A stretch of DNA of 52,566 nt from Apostichopus californicus (lineage: Eukaryota; Echinodermata; Holothuroidea; Aspidochirotida; Stichopodidae): positions 1 to 52,566 of the forward strand of contig JAIPMN010006923.1 of assembly GCA_020650975.1 (NCBI GenBank). The letters run 5' to 3'. The notes under the pieces were generated by a model. That model did not search any database and had not been told where the DNA came from. It saw only the letters and a list, made by a program, of their open reading frames with translations. The translations under genes and the position numbers were made by a program. Each line of letters begins with the position of its first letter. Within the stretch, counting starts at the first letter, position 1. Below, piece after piece: positions 1 through 12,459 of this stretch.

Positions 1-290
1 GAAATCCCAGCAAGCCCCAAATTAGAAAATGCCCTTCTGAATATCCACTAAGAATATACGCTGGAGACAATTCTAAGTATGATACCCTGCTTAAAACTCG
101 TTCCCTGCTCGTACACTGTCAAAAATGACCTCGTTACTTGTTAAACTTGAAAGGTTGAGATATTGACACAACTGTATACAACGAACTGATAATAGTCAGT
201 TGTTGATTATTTTACTATATAACATCACTAAGGTATATATCTATATAACACATCCCATTCATTTACAATTCCATTCAAACAGTAACTTAC

Positions 291-3200
291 ATTGATCCAG
301 GACAATAAGTTGGCCGATTTAGCTGAACACGTTGTCTCAATTTAGTTTCTATTTGGTCCTTTGTCTTGCCTTTATACGGTTCCTCACCTACAAAAAAAAT
401 CACATATTTACGTATATACACACAAACATGCATATGTATATATTTATAGATATCTATATATATGTATATATTCCAAGTATCTCTTTCGAGATCCGGATTA
501 CGGATTCACAAGTAATTTTGTATTGGTTGGCATTATGATTGAGTAGGACAAAGAATGTCAATAAAAACAGGAGAAGCATTGTTTCATACAGGTGACAAAG
601 CCATTGGTGGAATAACAACCTAAGCCGTAGAGTGCAGCCGCTCGCACAAAAGTAGCGGCTGAAACACTGTACGCACTTTCAAAAGTGGCCTGCTGCCACC
701 CTCTATGTACATACGCCTACGATATTGCTCTCCTCAATGTTTATACGCCTACGATCTTGTAATGTGCAAACGACACATGCATAGCTTTACAGTTACCAAT
801 GACAATTAGTTATACATACCAAAGGAGAACAGCTCCCACAGAAATATGCCGATAGACCACACATCACCTTCGAAACCATAGATTCCGAGAAAAACGGATT
901 CCGGTGAAAGCCATGCAATTGGTGCATTTGGCTGCAAAATGTATTAGTTGTTTACAGACAAGTGGGTATCATTGATTTAAAAGATTAAACGATTGAAAAC
1001 ATTACATTTTAAATGTGACTTTGAACATTGTTGCGTTTCATAGTTTAATTAGTTAATTTGTTTGATTTCACTAACGAGACTGAATTATATACAGTGTAAG
1101 TACATATTTACACGAATTACACATTTCACGAAGTTAATCATTTTAAGATCAAAAAAGTAAGATAAGATACAAGTAATCAAGCTAAGACACCATACGTTTA
1201 ACGTTTTTCTGCAACAAAAGGTTAATGACGCACATACCTAACATTAATTTATAGAATTGATTAATACAACTCAAATTTGAAGGAATAGAAAACTTACCAA
1301 CGGTAAAAGGTTTGTAACAATCTCTGTGGCTTCCGTTTCTGGCCAGAAGTCGAACAGTTTAGAGCAGTTATTTTCTCCTAATAGTATCTTTCTAACCCCC
1401 AACGCTGGATGGAGAAACTGTTCGAAACACAGGTAACCAATTGATCAGTGTTTAATGGTATGACGATCGCCTATAGAGGTGAACTGAACCTTTACTGCTA
1501 TATACTAATGATTGGTATGCTAGGTGTAAACCTCCTGACTGTGAGCGTTGATGAGTTAACGAAGAAACATGTGATGCCAAAATAGTGTTGGATTAGATTG
1601 TATAGCACATGAGACACATTCTGGCTGACAATTACCTCTAATTCAATTTGATATGTATATGATATGTTTTTATTTTCAAAAATTAACTGTTATGTCGATA
1701 TCGGTTTACATTATACTAAATCTGTTATACTTTCAATATGGTAATTGATTTTACATACAATTATTGCAAAAATAAAACAAAGATAAGAAAAATAAAAGCC
1801 ATTACGGTTAACTTACGTAGACCTTTCTCAATTGCAACAAGGGAATTGCAATTGTCTAATTTGCAGTAATAAAATGATGTAATATTATATACATCTGTTA
1901 GAGAAAGTCAGAGGTACCCAATCACGTGTAAGTTATACATACGCATGATCATGGAAGAATAACAAATCAACGCTATAAACACATGTTAACGTACCTTGCG
2001 TTTGTGCAAGAAATTCATTGCACTTGTTACTTCATAGGCAAACCTCATCAATTCTTTGTATTTAGCTGGCTGTGTTATTTTCTGCTTTTTACTTGATGAT
2101 TTGGAATTGGAGGGCGAAGTTTGCTTATTAATCTTCTGAAGGTAATCTCTCAAATTTCCTCCTTCCACGTACGCATGAAAAGTGTAACTAGGTACTGTAC
2201 GAAACCAAAATAAGCAACCGATTAGTTAAAGATTATAAATATTCTAGTAGATATATAACTTGGCATGAGGACTCTTCTATCTCAATAGTTGCTTCTTCTT
2301 CTCGGTTGCTATATGTATAGAGAACTGATAGACAACATGTGACCATGTGCATACTTGCTTTCTGTTAAATATGAACACCAATCATTTGTATTGCATTTTA
2401 CATTAGGCAACGAACGAGTAGGGTTTATGTTATAAGTGAGTAAATTCAATTTATTATAATTTCTCAGCAAAACTCGATTCTTTGTACTACTAAGTATTCG
2501 AATAATACTTTATATTTAAGGGAGAAAATTTACTACGTATCTCTTGCAGATATATACATTTGTCTATACGTTTCCAACGGAGTATCCATTATGTTACAAT
2601 AATGATGAATAACCCGAAAATACAAACAACACCTCACAAAAGTATAAAGATATATATCGGATAAACGTATTGAGAAAAATGAAATTTTAAACAAATTACG
2701 AGCCTCTAATGGTTTAAAGGGATTGTCTGGTAGCACTAAGAAGTTACCAAACGAAAAAAGGATGAGAACGCTAATGTTGCGTTTGACAGAGAAACGACTT
2801 TTTAATCGTTAAGGATGGACATTTCAAATATGATTTGAACAGTAACGAACGTGACGTCATCTTCGCAAATGCAGATTGCGACATAACCCACGCTCCATAC
2901 AGTTCCTACAGTAATCACGACAAAAACCGTGTTTGAAAACAGATACATTTCTTCCTTAATTTTCGGTGGAATTTCTTATAAATTATATGTGTTTTAAAAG
3001 AAATCGTTAAGCCTTCATATATATAGCGCATCGGTGATTTCGTGATTTGTGTCTAACACAAGATAAGTTTGAATAGCAGACTCTTCGTTGTTTATACATC
3101 GCGCTGCCCAGCTCCAACGCGAAGAATGTTCGCATGAAGGCTACTCTAACGTTTACAATCGGACAGTTCTGCGAAGCCTAAGCTTTCTCGATACTACATT

Positions 3201-6200
3201 CTGCTCTGACATTGATTCCGCCAAGTTTCATCTTCGGTGTTCGAAATACTGTTCGAGCTTCCTTTTACTGTAAATTTGATCCGTGAAATTTATTTCAGCG
3301 ATTTCGAAGAACAGTTTATCAACTGTGGTTTGAGTGTGAGAGTGTTTTATGTTCAACGCTATGTACGTATACCAGCTGGGCATGGTAGGCTGTATACGTT
3401 CGCGATGTGTACGTAATATATAATAGGCAATCACATGTGCGTGTACACGCGAGAGTGTATTTGCTGCGGAAATGTGAGTGCTAACTTCAAATCGCTCGTT
3501 TTGCCTGCACTACATCAATCACCAAATTGATGAGTTCGAACAAAGGGTGCTTTTGGTAAGAAACTGGTGAAATTTAAAACCAGATTTCTAGAAGAAGAAC
3601 ACGTCGAATAGGAACAATTTTCACATGGTTAGAAATAGCTATGAGGACAATGTACCAAAGCTTTCCCCAGACAATTCCTTTAAAAGTGCAAACATGGCTG
3701 AACTATGCTTTTAAGCTAGCGTGAACGTCTACATTAAATCCCAAAAGAAAGAAGAAAACAGCATAGAATAACTGACTTTCCATTTTACTTACAATGTTTT
3801 AATATTAATTAAAAACAAAACATTTTCGAAACATGACTAATTCTATGTTCAATATCCACTTACTTTTGTCAATGGAAACTCCTAGTAACTCTACCACATT
3901 CCTGTGAGATGGTAGCGAGGCCAATTTCTTTGCAGCAACGACAAATCGATGAGCCCGCCTTACATCCGCACGTGCTAACATTTTCAAAGAGGAAACCGAG
4001 TGAATATTTATTTTTTCATTTAATTACTTATGTCTGAACCATTTGAAGTGTAATTATTGCTGGTTCTATATCAAGTTCTTATTTAACATAATACCTTTTC
4101 ACACTTTATCGTAGATAAGATGATTAACTCTTCGAGCTGAAGCAATTATAAATTATAAAGGCAATGAAATGTATAATACATAATGGAACGAAGCAAGTTT
4201 GATTATCTTAGATGTGCAATGTTTCACCACATTTTGTATATGATATTATGCAAAACTTCAACTTTATATTTTCTTTGTTCTTAACATCAATAAACGATAT
4301 TTCCAAATCAACGTGTTTACGGAATAGCAGAATACACAATAGGACCACAATATTATTATAAGTCAGCTTTGATTGTATTTGTAGAACTAATGATATTGAA
4401 AATAAACGAGAAACGGAAAACGATTTGAAAATTGTTTAAGGAAATTAAGGAAGAAAATGTTAGAAAAATCTTAGGTTCTGATACGAATTTTATTAATTTA
4501 AGTAACATAATGTAGTTTTATAAAAACTACCTGAAACCTTTCTAGCAATAACTGTCCTTCTTCCTCCTTTGGTTGCATATACTGCTTTAAAGTATTCAAT
4601 TTCGCCATCGCTCTTTAGCTGCGATGATATTGAATAGTTGTTAGGAATTTCGCTTGGTCTATGTGGTAACCTTCCTGTAAGGGAATGAGAAAGTTCTAGT
4701 CATATTTTACTAAAAGATATAAATTTGAATCCCATTCATGATCATAATTTTACCAGTTTCAATCGTGTCGGCTTTCAGTCGGAAAACAGTTGTGGATTCC
4801 CAACTTAAAGTCGGCAATTTGCGGTGACTCACAATCAATCTGTAAAGTTCACCAATGTAACCAATCAGGAGCTAGTAAATTTGGATGCGACTTGTACGAA
4901 ACCCGTACGTTTACAGAACACAGTCGTAGAAGGTGAAAATCAATGTGCACGGGTGGGGTGAGGGTAGGAGGGGGTGGGGAGGGTCAGTTACAAGCACATG
5001 GGTCCTTACTACATCAAAGAGGAGAACGCGACGGTCGATTTGAGTCGGATCGTGATCAGTCGGGCTCTAACCGATTACCCAAGTCGATTGTTGACGTCAC
5101 AACGGTCGAATGAAGCAGGTCGTGTGTCGTTGGCAGTTTGCTGCCGTCGTCTGTATACTTTCAGCAAGTATTTGCCACCATCAACTTATACTTGCAATGT
5201 GTTCACATGTATAGTGATTTGGATCGCATCATTCTGCAAAACATTGCCGCACATAATAAGATCATTAACATCATGATCATATCACGTATAACGTAAGGTT
5301 TTGATGCAATGTGCCACGCGTTCATGTCATGATTCAACTAAAACAACGAAAGTACAAACAAGTGCAAACATAATTGAATGACATACGGATTTGTCGTTCT
5401 ATAGCACTGGCTCCCCTCCGTATAGAACGTCTGAATTCCACTCTATGAATAAATGTTTAAAAACATATGTGTTATTGAGGTAGAAATTGTGAAGAAAATT
5501 GGATCCCATATTTATACAAAGACGTATGATAGCCATCAATGGTCCAGTCGTAAGTTAGGTTACATAAACAAATAATGGTAACAGTGATTGTTTTATATAT
5601 TGACGTTAATCCAGTGTTACAGCCTTTGATTTAAATTAAAAGCATACTTTTTGTCAAACTTGACGCTAACCCTGCTAAACATTACCAATATGTAAGTTTA
5701 AACATAACGCTGTAAAAACATAAAGAATGATGTACTGCTTTAAAGGTACTGACATTAGTGTGTAAGCCTGCAGTAAATCCTTCTCCTCCGCCTTCTGATC
5801 TCCACAAAAAATGTAAACATTTTCTGTCGAGTTTTATCCCATACAAAAACACTCTTGGTCAGTTTGCTAGTTTAACGACGATGTTAACATAAACTCTTTT
5901 AAAAGTAACAAAAGTAAATGCACAAAGACAAGGTAAACTGTTTGATACATTTCTTATTAATTGCATGGTGTCAAAAGTGTAGTCAAAAGAAGTTTCATCA
6001 TTATCTCTAAAACCAACGGAAACAATGTAGCTATTGAAATACAATCTTCTGTATTATTCTGTCTGAGTGTTGTATTAAAAGGACCAATGTATCCCCATTA
6101 AAAAGACATTTATTCTAGATCACTTATAAAAGTAAAGTAAAACACGACGATTTTTTCCTTTCAGAATTAGATATTTTGCTTTCAGGTTTACACAATACCT

Positions 6201-9200
6201 TGTAACAAGCGGATCCCAGTTCCTGCTTTCTTGTCCTAAAAATATAATAATAATCGAGAGGTTACTTTTACTTAAGGTGATGCGAACTAATATATGCGTT
6301 AACAGCTTATGTATTTTAAAGCGACCTCCTTTGTACAATGAAATCATGTCCCTAGCATAGCTATTGATACACAAGCCCCATATCAATATATATATATATA
6401 ATATTCAACAACTTTCGGTTTGTCTTACTTATAGGTGTCATGAAATATTTACACAAAGCAGTGTACAATTGTGTCTAGCCGTTGATGTTCTGTTTATAGT
6501 GCTTAATTTTAGTTTCAAATAAAAGTTAATCATTAAAAGCTATCTATTCTGTTTTTTGATTGATGGTTTAAATGATGACAAAGTACCGATACTTGGTCGA
6601 TGAAACTGAAAGAAGGCAGGAACCACAACACAATGTTAATCGGCAACCGACATAACCCAATATGTAGTTCCTTAAGGCGTTGCCATGATGCATAGTGTTC
6701 CATATGACCTCATCTAAATCTCGCTGAGGTCCCTAACGAGATACCCAAAGAGAACCACGTCAACTTTGTTTTGTTTTCTAAACCCTGAAAACGGAACATT
6801 CCCTGGTTATTTACCACCAGATACCCCAACAATGATGAAGACGTTGCGAGAAACAATATATATTAGCCCTTTTCAATAACGTGAGAACATTCTTCCTGGA
6901 GTTTTTTTTTCGTAGAGGAAACTTATAGGTTGTCCATTAATTTCTGAGATGCAGACAGCCGTTGGATCTATCTCCTATATTACCACATTGTCACATACTG
7001 TCAGATTAAGTTCAACAAGTCTTACCTTAAATGACTTCCATCTCACTCAAGCAAAAATCATGGCAAATATTCCATTGAATTGTGAGTATATTCAAATTTG
7101 CCCTTAGAGAACGGTAACCAAAGCGGACCGACGTTTTACTTACAGTAAAGCACAAGCCTGCATTCCGTAACTTCCATTCACTACTGCTAATATTTCCAAG
7201 CATTACCATCTAACCATCATTTACCTTCCTTTCCTTTCGTTTATTTTATATTTCCACAACATTAAATTTGTACAAATGCAAAAAATAACTACAATAATAT
7301 GAACTGCAATGAAGTAGAGGGAATACATTTTGTTGAAAACATAGGGCCTTCTCAAAGAGTTTCACACCCGAAAAAAAAGTGAAAAATCAGAAATACATAC
7401 AAACAAAATTGAACGTAGGAATTAAAGAGAAAGTAAACAAAGCAAACAAAACTAATATATTAATACGTATCCCGATTTCTAGACCCCAGCTAGCCTCACA
7501 AACCATTACCCCGGTCACCCCGCCTCACACTTAGACACATAGCTTCTCACATTGAAATTGTGACGTGACATTAACTCATGCTTATTAACTTAAGACAAAA
7601 ATGTTACATTACAGGTATAGCTTTAAATGTGAGCACGCTGTGAAAGTTGTTCACACCACTCGTCGTGTTCTAACACCCGATACACACAGAGAACACAGTT
7701 ACTACTGTAATTCGTAAAGTTGTGTAACGCAGTAAGAACTGGATCGTGCTATAAATCGGTAGCATGTGCTATTAGGATTACAGTAAGAACTGAGGACATG
7801 TGTAATTCCAACAAATCCAGTTGTTGGGATTTATTGGGATTACACATATCCTCAGTGCTTACTGTAAACCTAATAGCACATGCTATCGATTATTCAGATT
7901 GGTAAGCACGATCAAGTATTTACTGTGGTACAAAACTTTAGACTTACAGTAGTTACTGTAATCTCTGTGTGAATCGGCTGGTTCTAAGGACGGAATGAAA
8001 ATATCTTCCGGTTTCATTTGATATTAGTAACAACACAATCAAACCACTTACGACATCTTGAGATCGTACAGAGACAGGCGCAGACGACAATGATGGCGAC
8101 AACAGAGAGAATTGGAAGAACAATTAGCAATAAATAATCTGTCTCTGGTTCGGAGGGAGACGGTGTATCTGAAACAGAGACTCGTTGATGTTTATATCAT
8201 GGTTAAAAGAATTGTAATCATAAATATCATTATGTTATACGATTGTTATGATTCATAGTTATTATTTTGTTTCCGTGCTAGTCGCTGATAAAAACAAAAC
8301 GTACCTCTTGTTCACGTTTTCGGTTGACAATATTGACATCATGTGACATGAATCATTCAAGAGATCAATCTTTATTATGCACAATACCTTCATTCTGGAA
8401 GAGAAATATCTTAATTTCCAGATTGATTTTGTCATTTGAAAAGTAAACCTGTAATTTGAAAATGTCTTACTTCAACGGTAATGATGTGAGTACACAAACC
8501 GATAAAGGAAATCAATCTTTAATATTCGCAACACCTTACCTCTGAAAGAGAGGCATCTCAATTTCCAGACTGATGTTGTTATTCGTAAAGTAAACATTTC
8601 AGTTCAAAATTATTCACTTCAAATTAACATTAAATGTGATGTCGAAGTGAAGAATTCTCAATAGTGAAGCTCACATTTAAGAAGAATATAGTGAACAACA
8701 AGACCTAGTCACATGTCTTTCAGTTACAATTTATTTCTTTGTCAACGACGTACTAATTTGAAACATGTGATGTTCTTTTTTTTAACGTACCTTCAGGCTG
8801 GCGTCGATTATGCTCATCTGCTAACGTGTTCATGTACTTTAAGTTATACTATAAGAGGAACTGCCCAATTGTTTTTTTTTTTAATATCTAAGTTATACAA
8901 TCGACACATTACCTACGAAAGTAGACCTTAAACCCAGTGAGTACTTGCCAAAGATTTTACTTTACATGATATTCCAAATATGTCTAATTAATGTCAAAAT
9001 GTGTTACATAACAACATTACACTACTCAAGTGAAAATGATTACAAATCAGTATGGTACAATACAATGTGTGCTTAATGAAATGAGTAACATTCACTTCGT
9101 ATACGGCGATAAAGCTTAGACTGAATAATTGAATTTAAAATATTTTACCTGCCATAACGTCATGGAGAAATAAGATAAAAGCTGTCCAGGTTAGTACCTT

Positions 9201-9203
9201 CAT
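291..9203 (-). CDS. Gene A: single-pass receptor with RTK-type pseudokinase domain (3' end off-window)
   Basis: Exons in transcript order: SP-A 9149-9203; membrane 8052-8168; juxtamembrane 6199-6235 and, less surely, 4754-4839; kinase 4531-4674, 3864-3974, 1995-2194, 1298-1417, 820-931, 291-387. All have GT donors and AG acceptors and the codon phases agree. Kinase landmarks: degenerate glycine loop ([14 protein letters not shown]), beta-3 Lys kept (VIARKV), NVVELLG before beta-4, EGGNLRDYL after the hinge, a Ser/Lys-rich insert, [11 protein letters not shown] instead of HRDLAARNVLL, DFW instead of DFG, LSPES instead of [23 protein letters not shown] and a CPG stretch. The last kinase exon and the tail lie beyond position 1. 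The ectodomain may be only about 10 residues if SP-A splices straight to the membrane exon, or may come from cassette C at 17717-18742. Family known: RTK fold. Inferred: catalytically dead signalling or scaffold receptor in the plasma membrane. Exon 4754-4839 is the weakest part (about 0.35). Confidence 0.8.
388..819. other. Gene A intron, nothing coding seen
   Basis: This intron between the last two visible kinase exons contains a TA/CA-rich low-complexity stretch (about 405-475). No further exon, RNA gene or clear mobile element could be supported. Confidence 0.5.
1298..1417 (-). CDS. Gene A catalytic-loop/DFG exon (40 codons)
   Basis: This phase 0-0 exon reads [17 protein letters not shown] at the place of the RTK catalytic loop, then [11 protein letters not shown] at the DFG position. 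Against the RTK consensus HRDLAARN, Arg becomes Pro, the catalytic Asp becomes Ala and the Mg-binding Asn becomes Lys. The DFG Asp remains but Gly is Trp. The segment that follows has no Tyr, so a standard activation-loop autophosphorylation site is missing. The exon has exactly the length of its counterpart in gene D (30078-30197). Confidence 0.85.
2195..3863. other. Gene A intron between alpha-C and hinge exons
   Basis: The alpha-C exon ends in phase 1 and the hinge exon starts in phase 1, so no exon is missing here. Splicing gives a continuous kinase sequence across the hinge (GVSIDK then IPSYTFH). The central part (about 3000-3550) is less AT-rich and could be an unrecognised repeat, but I cannot assign it. 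Confidence 0.5.
4840..6198. other. Gene A juxtamembrane intron with a G-rich tract
   Basis: I found no confident exon between the juxtamembrane exons. At 4951-4983 the plus strand carries five closely spaced runs of three or more G, which fits a G-quadruplex-forming motif. It would be C-rich in the gene A transcript. A 100-codon plus-strand frame over 4974-5276 has no family resemblance and was not called. Confidence 0.45.
7674..7980. mobile_element. Palindromic MITE with 7-bp target duplication
   Basis: The element is almost a complete inverted repeat. The left end runs CACCCGATACACACAGAG and the right end, read on the other strand, CAGCCGATTCACACAGAG. The arms stay similar almost to the centre near 7820. 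Both sides carry the direct repeat GTTCTAA (7667-7673 and 7981-7987), the expected target-site duplication. There is no transposase, so this is a non-autonomous foldback element, perhaps hAT-like from its CAG terminus. It lies in the gene A intron between the juxtamembrane and membrane exons. A short related piece (TTTACTGTAGTACAAAAC) occurs near 47808. Confidence 0.8.
8052..8168 (-). CDS. Gene A transmembrane exon
   Basis: The exon starts in phase 1 after an acceptor (TTTCAG) and ends in phase 1 before GTAAGT. It encodes an acidic Ser/Pro linker ([12 protein letters not shown]), then a hydrophobic run ([19 protein letters not shown]) and a short basic stop-transfer end (ISRC). The reading makes it a type I membrane helix just outside the pseudokinase. 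Both SP-A (9149-9203) and the cassette C Ig exon (17717-18031) end in phase 1 and could join it. Confidence 0.85.
8363..8626. repeat. Imperfect two-copy tandem repeat, period about 147 bp
   Basis: Two diverged copies start with ATCAATCTTTA (8364 and 8511). They share CTT..CTCT/TCTGGAAGAGA, CAATTTCCAGA-type and AAAGTAAAC blocks in the same order. The repeat lies in the first intron of gene A between SP-A and the membrane exon. I see no coding sense in either copy. Confidence 0.6.
9149..9203 (-). CDS. Gene A proximal signal-peptide exon (SP-A)
   Basis: The exon opens with ATG and encodes [18 protein letters not shown], ending in phase 1 before GTAAAA. It has a short charged start, a hydrophobic core and a small-residue end, as in secretory signal peptides. 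No Ig exon is visible between it and the membrane exon at 8168, so direct splicing would give a receptor with almost no ectodomain. The copy of this region in the second duplication unit (15585-15620) has lost its ATG. It could instead be an alternative first exon of a longer gene. Confidence 0.65.
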
Positions 9204-10689
9204 TACTTAGACTATGTATTCCTATCTGCAGAAAAAAAGGCTTATCACCGAGTTACTGTGTAAATCATAGTCCTCACACTGTTGCGTTTGTATAACTCAA
9301 TGTAGGACTGATATAATTCAAAGGCCTTTAAGAAATTATTGATGAATATGATGTGAAAAGCGAATTGAGTTTCAATATTTAACGATATACAGTAGGTCTA
9401 ACTTCTTGCTCTTCCTTATATATCATTCTGTTTTGTCATTTTATTGAATACACACACGTTTATAACTTATAAGAATGTTTCGTGCTAGCAAAGTGAAAGT
9501 TATCATGGATCATATATTATCAACCCCAAAAATGTCGGGTCATGCTAAGCACGCGGTATAATAATGCTGATTAATTAATCATCAGGAACCATATATCATG
9601 TCAATATTTTCTTAGCATCTAATATTAGCAGCATATCGGTCTTATTATTTGTATTGAATCCAGAGAACGTTATCAACATATCAGCATAGTTATGGCTTAT
9701 GATAATGCAGGGATTAAGACATTGTGCTTACGCGATGAATATAACTGATTAAACATTTTTATTTTGTGATTTTAGTTCATGAGTTGGCCATATATTCTAA
9801 AAGTTTATAGCAGTGAGATATACTACAGGTTTCTCCCTTTCACCTTTCATCCCTTTTTGCTCATTGGATAAGTAAGTATTGATAATTTAGTCACGCGATG
9901 GTTACAAATCATTACATATTGCATTTACATATACATTCAAAAGAAAGCAACGTTTTCATGAACTGCCTCTCAAGTAACATCCTGCAAAGTTCAAATTCAA
10001 TGTCTTGGCCTAGTACGACGCTCGTAAATATGAGCAATACACAGATTTGCAGTCCCTTAGATTTATTCCGTCATATAGCTCCTAGTCTGTAAAGATATCT
10101 CCCAAAATGATGATTGTCTGACATAAGTTAACTAATTATGATCATGACATCAAAGAAGATGGTTCAATATGCAACTTGAAAAAACATAATACAAACATTA
10201 ACTATAAAGGAACTTATCATGATATAATTCAGTTTTGCCGTCCTCATAACCTCTCTATTACAGTAAATTACTATATAAATACAAGTTATTATGTCACGTG
10301 ACCACAACAGCAAACATAATGGGGGTTGTACAGCTACATCAAATATCCTAGCCATACATATAGTACGACAATAACATGCCTAGCCTGAACTTTCAGCGTG
10401 AAGAAATCTTATCAAATAAGACTTCCACGAACTAACTACTTTATCAAATCAGATCTAGGACTTAAAATACTGTTAAATATTTCTTATGCCCCAAATCAGG
10501 ACATAAGCATTAAAACTTACGACACTGGGCCGTTGATTCAACTTTGGGCTGAATGTTGTCAGCGTAGTATCGCAGAGAAGGAATGTTGCCAGTTGAAAAC
10601 ATGAACAGCGCCCTTTGTTAGTGGAAAGGATCTGCCGGAGCAAGTGATTCCGCTTCGATAATCGCAGATAATAGCCTTGCAACAAAGAT

Positions 10690-11265
10690 ACGCAAGTTTT
10701 GTCCTATAATACTGTAAGTGTATTGATTACTAACGGCTCTAAGAGAACTCTTTGCGATGTCTTTTAGTTTTCTAAATAATTTTCTGTGAGAGGTAAGTTT
10801 CTCGTTCTATAAACAATTCTCTTAGTAAAAACCCTTTAGCTGCCATTCGATATGTCAGAAGATACTCGGTAGTGAAATAAACGTTATCTAATAGGAAAGC
10901 AAGAGAAAACATCTTTAATTATATTTTTCTAATGTGTTGACTTCCCGACTGGTACAAATGATTGATTGCCGAAACAGAGTGTTATCTATCCTCAGGTACA
11001 AACAATTAAAACCGTGTCTTCCAATGTGAAAAAAATGCCGTTTATTACAACATCCAACTGTTCAACATTGACTTTTGCCACCTTGTGGACACAAACAAGG
11101 GGCAGCAATAACAAGTTATGAAAACTTTGCAGGTTTACTGTAATGTTCAGAAATATTAGTCACCCGACATGGAGTACTTTGAGGCTAACATTTACATATA
11201 TGACAAACAATTCACACACAAAAAAACCGATGCAATAACGCAGGGCTATAAATTTAAGGAATACA
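10690..11265 (-). pseudogene. Decayed copy of cassette C in unit 1, Ig exon deleted
   Basis: By alignment to unit 2, about 11165-11265 matches the cassette C signal-peptide exon (18676-18742). It no longer has the ATG and open frame, although the splice-site area (CACCCGACATGGAGTACTTT) is recognisable. The flanks of the Ig exon meet near 10870-10930, where the whole Ig exon (17717-18031 in unit 2) is missing. About 10700-10790 aligns with the plus-strand signal-peptide exon of gene B and also lacks a start. Confidence 0.65.
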
Positions 11266-12459
11266 AAATGGATTAAAAGGTACTATCAACGTCACTGTAA
11301 CACTGACTTAAGTTTCTGAACCATCCCGCTTAAGGAAAGAAAGCTTGCTCTCCCATTGTTACTATAGAAGACAATTTGAGATTATTCTTTCTTTCACTGA
11401 CAAGCTTTTGCTTTCTTAATTATAGCTGCATCTATTTTGAACTAACATTGTTTGTTTTTCTTTAATTAATTATTAGTAACATTAGCTTTGCGTGGCAACT
11501 GATATATAAAACCTTCCTTTCAACGTTAACTTTTATTAACGAGCAGCGCCCGCAGTAGAGTTAACGTGCAATGCCTGGTAATGTACTACGGTATTTGTTG
11601 GCCTGACATTTTAGAAGGCAGGAAGTATCTATTATAGTAATATCAGACGTGTGTCACTGCAACACAACATATATCACATCATTTAACAGATAAAGTTATG
11701 TGGAATCAATAAACAACGCCCTTCTTCACAATCACTTTAAGCATTGACTGTGGTCACGTGTGTTGCACATTCTGATACCCTGTTAATAGGGCATCATTAG
11801 AGATAGTATGTTATAAAGGCCGTGGTTTGAGGTCGTTGGAGCCTATATAGTACACATATAGCGGAGTCTGTGAGTATTCGTAATAAAATATTACTAATGA
11901 CCAGAAGTTGAACAAGGGAGGGTGTACAGGCTCTAAGCCCCCCCGCCCCCCACCCCTAAAAATATCAGCTGTACAGCACACTGAATGAGAGTGTTTCGCT
12001 TTAATTTTTAACTTGGCAATATCATTATAAATCACCATCAAATTGTGAGTAGAGACCTCTCATGAAATATAATGGAAAGTTACCTTTATGAAATATTAAC
12101 TTGATTCTACTATCATAAAATAATTGTAACAACTGATGTGAAACTAAAATTCATGAGATAAATCGACATAACTTAAAAAACATTAACATGTTTTATTAAT
12201 AAAAACCTTCAGTTTCACTTTCAATATTCAGTTTTCTGTGCAATGACATGTGATAAAGTACAATGTGATAGTGTCAAGTTATTTAGATCTAGTACGATGT
12301 ATTACGTTATCATGTGCTAAGTACGTTACCCTGTATCCATCGATCCAAGGAAAAGCACGAATTGACGTGATATGCATCATTTTCATCGCGTCAGGTTTGC
12401 TGATCTGTCTTTTTAAGGAGGGTGTGTGTGTGAGATGGAGGGGGTGGATGTGGCTGTTT

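Noticed and set aside
1-290. Search for the last gene A kinase exon (counterpart of 28793-28892)
   Set aside because: No minus-strand frame with an RPxF-type motif and an acceptor in phase 2 was found, so the exon is taken to be outside the window.
4974-5276. Plus-strand frame of about 100 codons
   Set aside because: It lies in a gene A intron, has no family resemblance or hydrophobic/domain pattern, and no good start or splice context.
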